5,152 nucleotides of DNA from Actinomycetes bacterium (GTDB lineage Bacteria; Actinomycetota; Acidimicrobiia; Acidimicrobiales; RAAP-2): the NCBI GenBank assembly GCA_021826255.1, contig JAKBAZ010000100.1:1-5152 (forward strand). Reading direction: 5' to 3'. Each line of letters starts with the position of its first letter. Position 1 is the stretch's first letter. The translations under genes and the position numbers were made by a program. This document shows positions 1 to 5,152 of this stretch, in pieces. The notes beneath the pieces are model-generated. The model was given only the letters and a program-made list of their open reading frames with translations. It was not told the DNA's origin and did no database searches.

Positions 1-47
1 GCGTGCCGTTCGTGCTCGCCGTGGTGGTGGTGGGAGTCGTGCACTGA
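1..47 (+). CDS. C-terminal end of an upstream gene, hydrophobic tail (partial)
   Basis: In the frame starting at base 3 the codons read VPFVLAVVVVGVVH and then TGA at 45-47. Only the last 14 residues are inside the window. They are almost entirely hydrophobic and would suit a terminal membrane segment, but nothing identifies the family. The stop lies 20 bp before the rsfS ATG, a spacing consistent with one operon. The main uncertainty is the frame: frame 1 is also open through this stretch, and frame 3 is preferred because it ends just before rsfS and its residues look like a membrane helix rather than a random GC-rich translation. No function is proposed. Confidence 0.4.
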   Translation, partial: VPFVLAVVVVGVVH

Positions 48-67
48 GCGAGCGACCCTCGACCCCG

Positions 68-427
68 ATGACCGGCTACTGCGCGGCGTTGTGCGCCGCG
101 GCGTTACGAGGCATCGACGAAAAGCTCGGCGTGGATCCCGTGGTCTTGGACGTGCGCGGTCTCACCGACGCCTTCGACGCGATGGTGGTTTGCCACGCTC
201 GAAACGATCGCCAAGTTCGCGCCGTGGCGGAGGAGATCGAGCGCCAGATCGAACTCGCCGAGAACGTGAAGCCCCTGCGAGTCGAAGGTCTCGCGAGCGC
301 GGAGTGGATTGCTCTCGACTACGGCGACGTTCTCGTGCACGTCTTTGACGAGCCCGCCCGCGAGTACTACGACCTCGAACACCTCTGGCGCGGGGCTCGC
401 GCCGAACGGCCTCTACCCCGCGCGTGA
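68..427 (+). CDS. rsfS: Ribosomal silencing factor RsfS (RsfS/YbeB/Iojap family)
   Basis: The 119-residue product is the usual length for RsfS, a cytosolic protein that binds ribosomal protein L14 (uL14) on the 50S subunit and blocks joining to 30S, lowering translation in starvation or stationary phase. Family hallmarks visible in order are VVLDVRGL (residues 25-32), DRQVRAVAEEI (47-57), EWIALDYGDVLVHVF (79-93) and REYYDLEHLW (98-107). The segment usually resembling TDYFVIASG is diverged here to FDAMVVCHA (36-44). The ATG at 68 is chosen because the upstream frame has no ATG or GTG and this start gives the normal N-terminal helix; no strong Shine-Dalgarno is seen, only a weak GAGCGAG well upstream, which fits coupling to the preceding gene. 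In many bacteria nadD lies just upstream, but the hydrophobic tail here does not look like NadD. The 3' end overlaps the convergent lipoprotein gene by 15 bp. Confidence 0.95.
   Translation: MTGYCAALCAAALRGIDEKLGVDPVVLDVRGLTDAFDAMVVCHARNDRQVRAVAEEIERQIELAENVKPLRVEGLASAEWIALDYGDVLVHVFDEPAREYYDLEHLWRGARAERPLPRA
388..423. terminator. Inverted repeat at the convergent gene ends, possible bidirectional terminator
   Basis: GCGCGGGG at 388-395 is the exact reverse complement of CCCCGCGC at 416-423, giving an 8-bp all-G/C stem. The 20-base loop carries a smaller GCC-GAAC-GGC hairpin (401-410). The element lies within the last codons of rsfS and includes the stop codon of the minus-strand lipoprotein gene (413-415); the rsfS stop is just outside it at 425-427. 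There is no T-tract on either side, so it is not a classical intrinsic terminator, although high-GC actinobacteria often lack such tracts. It could equally be chance in a GC-rich coding region. Confidence 0.35.
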
Positions 428-1012
428 CTCGTTCGTCGGGGTTGGGGCGAGGAACGCGCGCGCCTCACTCAGGCTCATCGTCGTCTCCGTACGTACTCCG
501 ACCGGAATCGGGAGCGCTTCGTGGTCGACGTCGACCTGCAGCGCACTGACGGGTCCCCAGGCGGCCGCGCTGAGGAGGAGTTGGGCGACGGCGATTCGAC
601 GTCCGAGCCCGGTCACGAGCGCGAAGGAGGACGAGACGTCGAGGGTCGCCACGCCCTGTTCGAGAGTGGCTGAACTGATCACGGTGTCGGCGGGAACACG
701 GGTACTCAGTCCCCGCGACGCCTCGGCGGCACTCGGTCCAAGGGGTAGTTGGTACACCACGTCGAAGAGGCTCGCCGGTGCCGGCACCAGTCGATTGACA
801 GAGACGAGAGAGCCGTTGGGCGAGAGCAGGTAGATCGGCTCGTGGGTGTAGACGACTCGCTGGGACGGCGAGAGGGGGAGAGTCGGGGCGAGCAGATTGA
901 AGGGCACACTCGAGTCGGGCTGGGTCGTGAGGGGAGTGGTCGGTACGAGGGTGCAGCCTCCGAGGATGAGCCCCCCGAGGATCAGTGCGCTGAGGGTGCG
1001 CGGCGTTCTCAT
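413..1012 (-). CDS. GerMN-domain lipoprotein, short LpqB-like
   Basis: The 199-residue product is a predicted lipoprotein. After a basic MRTPR start comes a hydrophobic stretch (about 7-19) ending in a lipobox LGGC with the lipidated cysteine at position 20. A Thr/Pro/Ser-rich linker follows, then a GerMN-type domain from about residue 52 to 172, recognised from YLLSPNGSLVSVNRLVP (61-77), YQLPLGPSAAE (87-97), TRVPADTVISSATLEQGVATLDV (104-126, spanning several strands) and the closing ALQVDVDHEALPIP (157-170). In actinobacteria the GerMN lipoprotein of the MtrAB locus is LpqB, about 580 residues with a C-terminal propeller; here the chain ends soon after the GerMN domain. The ATG at 1012 is chosen because it places the signal peptide correctly and its ATGA overlaps the kinase stop by 4 bp; a longer frame to 1078 would put 22 polar residues before the signal. 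Inferred role: an extracytoplasmic partner or modulator of the kinase. Its 3' end overlaps rsfS on the opposite strand. Confidence 0.85.
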   Translation of the reverse strand: MRTPRTLSALILGGLILGGCTLVPTTPLTTQPDSSVPFNLLAPTLPLSPSQRVVYTHEPIYLLSPNGSLVSVNRLVPAPASLFDVVYQLPLGPSAAEASRGLSTRVPADTVISSATLEQGVATLDVSSSFALVTGLGRRIAVAQLLLSAAAWGPVSALQVDVDHEALPIPVGVRTETTMSLSEARAFLAPTPTNESRAG

Positions 1013-2388
1013 TCGTCGCTCGCTCGACGGAGTTGGACGACGAACCGCGAGCCCCCCTCGGGTGAGGACTCGACCCATACCTGGCCGCCCATCCCTCGTA
1101 CGTGTTCGCGTACGAGGGACAGCCCGATTCCCGAACCGGTCACGCCCGCTCGGTCCGACGCGGCGCGACCTCGATGGAATCGTTCGAAGATGGCCTCTCG
1201 CTCCTCGGGCTCGACGCCGGGGCCGGCGTCATCGACGTGAATCTCTACGGAGTCATCGCGGGAGACGACCACGACGCGAAGGACCCCCCCAGCGTAGCGC
1301 TGGGCGTTTTCAAAGAGATTGGCGAGCACCCTCTCCATCCGACGCCGGTCAGCGAGAACGAGTCCGTCCTCGCCCTCGAGGGTGACCTCCACCAGGGGTA
1401 GGCCGAGACGACGCGCGACGGAGGCCACTGCGAAGCGGGTGAGGGTGAGGGCGCTTAAGGGTTCGATGGTCAACTCGAGAGTGCCGGCGTCGGCCCGAGA
1501 AATTTCGAGGAGGTCCTCGACCAGGCGCTGGAAAATACGAACGTTGGTGGACAGCACCGCGACACTCTGGGCGGCGTCGGGGGTCAGCTCGTCTCGCTGG
1601 GCGTCGAGGACCGAGACGGCGGTGACGAGCGAGGTGAGTGGAGTTCGCAACTCGTGCGAGACGTCCAAGGCGAACCGGGCGTCTCGTTCAATCCGCTGAG
1701 AGAGTTGGTCGACCATCGTGTTAAAGGCGTCGACGAGTGCTTCCACCTCGGCTCCGCCTCCGCGAGTCGTGACGCGAATGGAGAGATCACCCGCCGCGAC
1801 ATCGTGGGCGGCTCCGGCGGCGTCGACGAGGGGCTTCGTGGTCCTTCTCGTGGCCCACGCCGCGATCACGCTGCCGACGAGGGCGGTCGCCAGGGCTCCG
1901 AGGGCGACGATCCAGAGCAACGTTTCGAGGGTGGAGGTGGTGTCGGCCAAGTTGAAGACCTCGTACATCTGGGCCGATACCGCGGGTACCGGGATTCCGA
2001 CGAGGTAGCGAGCCTGTCCCCCTACGTTCATGACCGCGGTGACCACGTGGTCGAGGTCCACCAGTTTGATGGCGCTGCTCGGCACGAAGGTGAGGGCCGC
2101 TTGGGGTCGAGGGACCTGCCACTCACCGTCCACGCGGACAAAGGTCTGCGAATTGGCTGTCTGTTGGAGAGCGCTCGCTGCTTGAGCCAATGCCAGAGGG
2201 TGGGCGGCCAGGGTCGCCCGAAAGAGAGCCGCGTTGGCGTAGGCCTGTCGCCGGTCGGCGCGCTCTTGCTGGGCCAATGTGAGGTGTCGTGTAGCGAGGA
2301 GGGTGATGGCTCCCGTCAAACTCGTCAGGGAGACCGCCGTCACGACGAGAACGGCGACGAGGCGTAGTCGCAGCGTGGTTCTCGCCAC
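1009..2388 (-). CDS. Membrane sensor histidine kinase, MtrB-like (HAMP-HisKA-HATPase)
   Basis: The 459-residue protein has full orthodox kinase architecture. Transmembrane helix 1 is at about 10-33, an extracytoplasmic sensor region at 34-155, helix 2 at about 156-179, HAMP at about 180-232, and the dimerisation/phosphoacceptor domain carries DVSHELRTPL with His245. The ATPase domain shows the N box (FENAQRYA, Asn361), G1 (DDAGPGV, 386-392), F box (FERF, 401-404) and G2 (GSGIGLSL, 418-425). It should autophosphorylate His245 and pass phosphate to the regulator encoded just upstream. The segment YLVGIPVP...YEVFNLAD before helix 2 resembles MtrB-type kinases as I recall them; MtrB is longer, about 567 residues, so the sensor part is compact here. 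The start is GTG at 2388, sharing its first base with the last base of the regulator TAG (TAGTG), with no clear Shine-Dalgarno of its own, so translation is probably coupled. The ligand is unknown. Confidence 0.93.
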   Translation of the reverse strand: MARTTLRLRLVAVLVVTAVSLTSLTGAITLLATRHLTLAQQERADRRQAYANAALFRATLAAHPLALAQAASALQQTANSQTFVRVDGEWQVPRPQAALTFVPSSAIKLVDLDHVVTAVMNVGGQARYLVGIPVPAVSAQMYEVFNLADTTSTLETLLWIVALGALATALVGSVIAAWATRRTTKPLVDAAGAAHDVAAGDLSIRVTTRGGGAEVEALVDAFNTMVDQLSQRIERDARFALDVSHELRTPLTSLVTAVSVLDAQRDELTPDAAQSVAVLSTNVRIFQRLVEDLLEISRADAGTLELTIEPLSALTLTRFAVASVARRLGLPLVEVTLEGEDGLVLADRRRMERVLANLFENAQRYAGGVLRVVVVSRDDSVEIHVDDAGPGVEPEEREAIFERFHRGRAASDRAGVTGSGIGLSLVREHVRGMGGQVWVESSPEGGSRFVVQLRRASDE

Positions 2389-3062
2389 TAGAAGACCAAC
2401 TTGTACCCCAGTCCGCGCACCGTGAGGAGGTGTTCGGGGGCCGCGGGATCGGCTTCAATTTTGACCCTTAAACGGCGCACGTGCACGTCGACGAGACGAG
2501 TGTCACCGAAGTAGTCGTAGTGCCAGACGCGTTCGAGAAGGTCCTCACGTGAGAGCACCCGTCCGTCGGCCCGAGCCAGTTCGATGAGCAGACGAAACTC
2601 CGTCGCCGTGAGGTGGACAGGCTCACCGGCCTCGTCTCGCACTTCACCCTCGGCCGGAGAGACTCGTAGCGAACCGACGCGAAACTCGGGGGCCACTTGG
2701 TCGGGACGACGCCGAAGGTGGGCCTTCATTCGCGCCAGCAGTTCGGGCGAGGCGAAGGGCTTGGTGACGTAGTCATCGGCTCCGGCCTCAAGACCAGCGA
2801 CCACGTCTCGGGTGTCGTCGCGAGCGGAGACGACGAGAATGGGAACGTCGCTCCTCTGGCGGAGGCGTCGCGTGGCTTCAAGTCCGGAGATGCCCGGCAG
2901 CATGATGTCCACCAGGCAGAGGTCGGCTCCGAGTCGGTCAAAATCTCCGAGAGCCTCCTCGGCGCTCGCGTGGGTGGTGACGTCGAATCCCTCACGAGTG
3001 AGCAGCAGGGCGAGGGAAGAACGGATTCCTTCGTCGTCGTCGATAACCATGATGCGCGCCAC
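2388..3062 (-). CDS. OmpR/PhoB-family response regulator, MtrA-like
   Basis: The 224-residue product has a receiver domain (about 3-115) and a winged-helix DNA-binding domain (about 127-224). The acidic pocket is Asp8-Asp9, the phosphoacceptor Asp52 (CLVDIMLPG), the switch Ser79 and Tyr98, and the conserved Lys101 (DDYVTKPF). The C-terminal half contains LTATEFRLL (151-159), the recognition-helix region DTRLVDVHVRRLRVKIE (187-203) and TVRGLGYKL (214-222), closely like actinobacterial MtrA; VicR/PhoB-type regulators remain an alternative assignment. It is the first gene of the minus-strand operon and should be phosphorylated by the adjoining kinase. The GTG start at 3062 gives the standard MARIMVIDDD opening and has AGGAGG five bases before it; the internal ATG at 3050 would cut the first beta strand. 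The gene is intact, and its TAG stop overlaps the kinase GTG by one base. Confidence 0.95.
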   Translation of the reverse strand: MARIMVIDDDEGIRSSLALLLTREGFDVTTHASAEEALGDFDRLGADLCLVDIMLPGISGLEATRRLRQRSDVPILVVSARDDTRDVVAGLEAGADDYVTKPFASPELLARMKAHLRRRPDQVAPEFRVGSLRVSPAEGEVRDEAGEPVHLTATEFRLLIELARADGRVLSREDLLERVWHYDYFGDTRLVDVHVRRLRVKIEADPAAPEHLLTVRGLGYKLVF

Positions 3063-3067
3063 GGTGG

Positions 3068-3073
3068 CCTCCT
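3068..3073 (-). promoter_or_regulatory. Strong Shine-Dalgarno for the response regulator
   Basis: Read on the minus strand, 3073-3068 is AGGAGG, followed by the five-base spacer CCACC and the GTG at 3062. It is the only consensus-strength ribosome site in the three-gene operon, which fits the downstream genes being translated by coupling, and it settles GTG over the in-frame ATG four codons later. Confidence 0.8.
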
Positions 3074-3082
3074 CTCGCGCTC

Positions 3083-3107
3083 ACCTTACTCAGCGCGTCC
3101 CAGCGAG
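3083..3107 (-). promoter_or_regulatory. Candidate promoter and direct repeat upstream of the two-component operon
   Basis: On the minus strand TAAGGT (3088-3083) is a reasonable -10 hexamer that would start transcription around 3076 and give a short leader of about 14 bases carrying the AGGAGG site. No good -35 is seen. Where the -35 would fall there is a direct repeat with a 10-bp period, plus-strand CAGCGCG (3091-3097) and CAGCGAG (3101-3107). OmpR-family regulators commonly bind such tandem sites, so autoregulation is possible, but the repeat is short and imperfect. Confidence 0.3.
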
Positions 3108-3140
3108 CACTACTGTTCAGGTTTCGGTACCCTTACGATT

Positions 3141-4037
3141 GTGGACACAGCCCACGAACTCGTTCCCGTCGCGTGGGAGTTGGCGGAGTTCGAGCGTTTT
3201 CTTCGAGCTCGCGATCGGTCGGCCCACACCGTTCGGGCGTACCTCTACGACGTGGCTCACCTCGTGGAGTGGTCGGGCCTCGACGACCCGAATCGAGCCA
3301 CTCTGTCGACGTTGCGTGAATATCTCGCCGAGCGGGTGGGTGAGGGGGATTCGCCCTCGACGCTGTCTCGCCGTCGAGCGGCGCTGCGTAGTTACTTCGA
3401 GTGGCGAGTCGACTCCGGTCGTCACGTCGAGTCGCCCGCTCGACGGTTGGCCGCCCCCACCGCTCGACGTCGCCTCCCGGATCTCGCCACGCGAGAGGAC
3501 CTTGAGCGACTGCTCGATGTCGACTGGGGTGACGATCCCTGGGCCAGGCGGGACCGGGCGGTGGGCGAGGTGCTCTACGGCTCGGGGGTGAGAGTGAGCG
3601 AACTCTGTGCGCTCCAGATTCGCGATCTCGATACGCCGGGTGGATGGTTGCGAGTGATGGGAAAGGGCCGAAAGGAGCGACTGGTGCCCCTACATCCCCG
3701 GGGTCGTCACGCTCTCGAGGAGTGGTGCCGCGTTCGCGGTGAGGTGGCGAGCGGGGAGGCCGACGAGTACCTTTTTGTCAATCGCCGAGGCCGACCCCTC
3801 GGACCCCGAGACGTTCGACGGATTCTCGAGAAGCGTCTCGGTCACCCTCTTCACCCGCACGCTCTGCGCCACACCTTCGCTACTCACCTCCTCGAAGGGG
3901 GGGCTGATCTTCGGGTGGTGCAAGAGATGCTCGGTCACGCGAGTCTTTCGACGACCCAGATCTATACCCACGTGTCGAAGTCCCACCTCCAGTCGGTTCA
4001 CCGCGTGACCCATCCCCGAGGTGGGGGCCTCGACTAG
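3141..4037 (+). CDS. xerC: Tyrosine recombinase XerC
   Basis: The 298-residue product matches the usual XerC/XerD length. The N-terminal SAM-like core-binding domain spans about 11-95 (ELAEFERFL...HTVRAYLYDVAHLVEW) and the catalytic domain about 110-290. All catalytic residues are present: Arg151 (GVRVSEL), Lys175 (GKGRKERLVPL), His240 and Arg243 (HALRHTFATHLLEGG), His266 (LGHASLSTTQIY) and nucleophile Tyr275 (IYTHV). XerC pairs with XerD to resolve chromosome dimers at dif during division. XerC is preferred over XerD or an integrase because of its length, lack of insertion or att signals, and position just upstream of rpsB-tsf, as in other actinobacteria. The GTG at 3141 is chosen because the family N-terminus begins about here. 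The frame is open far upstream, but that part lies antisense to the regulator. No clear Shine-Dalgarno precedes it; a TACTGT hexamer at 3111-3116 could be a -10, giving a very short leader. Confidence 0.92.
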   Translation: MDTAHELVPVAWELAEFERFLRARDRSAHTVRAYLYDVAHLVEWSGLDDPNRATLSTLREYLAERVGEGDSPSTLSRRRAALRSYFEWRVDSGRHVESPARRLAAPTARRRLPDLATREDLERLLDVDWGDDPWARRDRAVGEVLYGSGVRVSELCALQIRDLDTPGGWLRVMGKGRKERLVPLHPRGRHALEEWCRVRGEVASGEADEYLFVNRRGRPLGPRDVRRILEKRLGHPLHPHALRHTFATHLLEGGADLRVVQEMLGHASLSTTQIYTHVSKSHLQSVHRVTHPRGGGLD

Positions 4038-4047
4038 ACTGTCCGGG

Positions 4048-4075
4048 CTGTCCCAAGGTGGGTCGGCGTGATAGT
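4048..4075 (+). promoter_or_regulatory. Candidate promoter for rpsB-tsf
   Basis: GATAGT at 4070-4075 matches the -10 consensus at four of six positions, and CTGTCC at 4048-4053 is a weak -35 with a 16-bp spacer. CTGTCC also occurs at 4039-4044, forming a 9-bp-period direct repeat. Transcription would start near 4082, inside the left arm of the following stem-loop, which would shorten that stem. TTGACT at 4075-4080 is a better -35 sequence but has no -10 at the right distance. No terminator for xerC is seen, so read-through from xerC may also supply rpsB. Confidence 0.3.
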
Positions 4076-4077
4076 TG

Positions 4078-4122
4078 ACTCCCGCGATTTGGTCCGGTCG
4101 CCTTCGGGTGCGTCGCGGGAGT
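4078..4122 (+). promoter_or_regulatory. Structured rpsB leader: 10-bp stem with inner UUCG hairpin
   Basis: ACTCCCGCGA (4078-4087) and TCGCGGGAGT (4113-4122) are exact reverse complements, giving a perfect 10-bp stem. Inside it, 4099-4110 folds as a four-pair hairpin (one G-U) capped by a UUCG tetraloop (4103-4106). No T-tract follows; instead there is an A-rich unpaired stretch and the rpsB Shine-Dalgarno (AGAGG, 4143-4147, six bases from GTG). The location before rpsB suggests a leader RNA, perhaps for feedback by S2 as is known for E. coli rpsB-tsf, but I recognise no described S2-binding fold. It could alternatively be a terminator-like end for xerC transcripts. Confidence 0.5.
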
Positions 4123-4153
4123 GAAAACCGAACGTACATAGAAGAGGAACAAC

Positions 4154-4870
4154 GTGGCTCTCGTCACTCTGCAGGAACTGTTAGACGCCGGCGTGCACTT
4201 CGGGCACCAGACACGGCGTTGGAACCCCAAGATGCGTCGTTTCATTTTGGGCGAACGTAACGGCATTTACCTCATCGACCTGCGTAAGACGCTCGTCGGC
4301 ATCGAGTCCAGTTACGCCTACGTTCGCGACCTTGTCGCCCAAGGCGGCACCATCTTGTTCGTGGGAACGAAGAAGCAGACCCAGGGTCCCGTGGCCGACT
4401 ACGCGGCCGCCTGCGGAATGCCCTTCGTCAACCAGCGCTGGCTGGGTGGAATGCTTACCAACTTCTCCACGGTCGCCGGTCGCGTCAAGCGCATGATGGA
4501 GCTTCGCACGATGGAGCGCGCCGGTGACTTCGAGGGAATGCCCAAGCGTGAGGCCCTGCGCCACCAGCGCGAGTTGGAGAAGTTGAACCGAAACCTCTCG
4601 GGTATCGCGGGACTGGACCGCGTGCCCGACGCCATCTTCGTGATCGACACGAAGAAGGAGCACATTGCGGTGACCGAGGCTCGCAAGTTGGGCCTGCCCG
4701 TCGTGGCCGTGGTTGACACCAACTGCGATCCCGACGTCATCGACTACGTCATCCCCGGAAACGACGACGCCATCCGGTCGGGAGCGCTGCTCTGCCGGCT
4801 CATCGCCGAGGCCGTTGTCGAAGGACGCTTTATTCGCAACAATCGTCCCGCCGTGGCCGCTAAGGCCTAG
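4154..4870 (+). CDS. rpsB: 30S ribosomal protein S2 (uS2)
   Basis: The 238-residue product is ribosomal protein S2, which assembles late onto the 30S subunit near the head-body junction and is needed for S1 docking and mRNA binding in bacteria that use S1. Both family signatures are intact: LQELLDAGVHFGHQTRRWNP (6-25) and PDAIFVIDTKKEHIAVTEAR (158-177), with QRWLGGMLTNF (94-104) and VDTNCDPD (187-194) also typical. It is at the short end for actinobacteria, ending at RPAVAAKA without the long Ala/acidic tail seen in mycobacteria and Streptomyces. The GTG at 4154 gives the usual MALVTLQELL opening and has AGAGG six bases upstream. tsf follows after 43 bp with no visible terminator, the standard rpsB-tsf operon. 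The gene is intact. Confidence 0.98.
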   Translation: MALVTLQELLDAGVHFGHQTRRWNPKMRRFILGERNGIYLIDLRKTLVGIESSYAYVRDLVAQGGTILFVGTKKQTQGPVADYAAACGMPFVNQRWLGGMLTNFSTVAGRVKRMMELRTMERAGDFEGMPKREALRHQRELEKLNRNLSGIAGLDRVPDAIFVIDTKKEHIAVTEARKLGLPVVAVVDTNCDPDVIDYVIPGNDDAIRSGALLCRLIAEAVVEGRFIRNNRPAVAAKA

Positions 4871-4913
4871 TGGGATTCGTCGCTCGTCACTCTAAGTAAG
4901 GAGAGTTCACAAG

Positions 4914-5152
4914 GTGTCGTACACCGCTAAGGACGTACAGAAGCTTCGCCAGGTCACTGGCGTGGGAATGATGGACGCAAAGAAGGCCCTCGACGCTACG
5001 GAAGGTGACTTCGACGCGGCCGTGAAGCACCTGCGCGTGCAGGGTCTCGCCTCGGCCGCCAAGCGGGCCGAACGTGAGGCCAGCGAGGGCGCGATCGCCG
5101 TCGTGCGCGACGCTCAGGCGGCGGCGCTCGTCGAACTGCGCTGTGAGACCGA
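4914..5152 (+). CDS. tsf: Elongation factor Ts (EF-Ts), N-terminal part, cut by window end
   Basis: The reading frame from GTG at 4914 gives 79 complete codons before the window ends. EF-Ts is the cytosolic guanine-nucleotide exchange factor that removes GDP from EF-Tu. The N-terminal UBA-like domain (about 3-55) carries the first EF-Ts signature LRQVTGVGMMDAKKAL (11-26), and the start of the core domain shows ELRCET (74-79), just before the conserved Asp-Phe-Val of the second signature. Arg76 stands where Asn is common. An AAGGAG Shine-Dalgarno (4898-4903) lies ten bases before the GTG, slightly long but good. It is co-oriented with rpsB, 43 bp downstream, and is expected to be co-transcribed with it. 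Confidence 0.97.
   Translation, partial: MSYTAKDVQKLRQVTGVGMMDAKKALDATEGDFDAAVKHLRVQGLASAAKRAEREASEGAIAVVRDAQAAALVELRCET

Noticed and set aside
1013..1078. Longer N-terminus for the lipoprotein starting at 1078
   Set aside because: It would place 22 mostly polar, Arg-rich residues before the signal peptide and lies inside the kinase gene; the ATG at 1012 puts the lipobox cysteine at a normal position 20.
1654..2367. 237-residue plus-strand open frame antisense to the kinase gene
   Set aside because: It mirrors the kinase coding sequence in a GC-rich region, is rich in Gly, Arg and Asp with no recognisable domain, and the opposite strand has complete kinase motifs.
3032..3042. TCG triplet run resembling a simple repeat
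   Set aside because: It is the complement of the Asp-Asp-Asp codons and neighbours of the receiver acidic pocket, so it is explained by coding.
2697..3140. Upstream extension of the xerC frame by 148 residues
   Set aside because: It runs antisense through the response regulator gene and across its promoter gap, and the standard XerC N-terminus begins just after 3141.
3141..4037. Possible phage or integron integrase, hinting at a mobile element
   Set aside because: Length, catalytic motifs and position beside rpsB-tsf fit chromosomal XerC; there are no att-like repeats, cargo genes or tRNA nearby and base use matches its neighbours.
4181..4663. 160-residue minus-strand open frame inside rpsB
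   Set aside because: It is the complement of a highly conserved ribosomal protein gene and shows no family resemblance or ribosome site.

Overview
This window looks like an ordinary chromosomal segment of a high-GC Gram-positive bacterium, most likely an actinomycete in the broad sense. The reasons are strongly G+C-biased codons, four GTG starts among the seven substantial genes, a response regulator/kinase/GerMN-lipoprotein set like the actinobacterial MtrA-MtrB-LpqB operon, and xerC just upstream of rpsB-tsf, an order familiar from actinobacteria. A placement such as Acidimicrobiia is possible but cannot be fixed from sequence reading alone. I see no mobile element, CRISPR array, tRNA or rRNA.

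Layout, left to right. Bases 1-47 are the tail of a plus-strand gene ending in a very hydrophobic segment. It is followed by rsfS, the ribosomal silencing factor (68-427). Next comes a three-gene minus-strand operon, read from right to left: an OmpR/MtrA-type response regulator (3062-2388), an MtrB-like membrane sensor kinase (2388-1009) and a small GerMN-domain lipoprotein (1012-413). The regulator stop overlaps the kinase GTG by one base (TAGTG), and the kinase stop overlaps the lipoprotein ATG by four (ATGA), so the three are probably translated in coupled fashion. The lipoprotein gene runs convergently into the end of rsfS, and their coding regions overlap by 15 bp inside an 8-bp inverted repeat.

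A 78-bp divergent gap (3063-3140) separates the regulator from xerC (3141-4037), a full-length tyrosine recombinase with all six catalytic residues. The 116-bp gap after xerC holds a plausible promoter and a strong stem-loop with a perfect 10-bp outer stem, and then come rpsB (ribosomal protein S2, 4154-4870) and the start of tsf (EF-Ts, 4914 to the window edge).

Functionally, rsfS, rpsB and tsf are translation genes, xerC is the chromosome-dimer-resolution recombinase, and the minus-strand trio is a self-contained envelope-sensing module. No clearly new system is visible. The points most worth a second look are the compact MtrAB-LpqB-like module with its very short lipoprotein, the structured rpsB leader, and the convergent overlap with its embedded hairpin.
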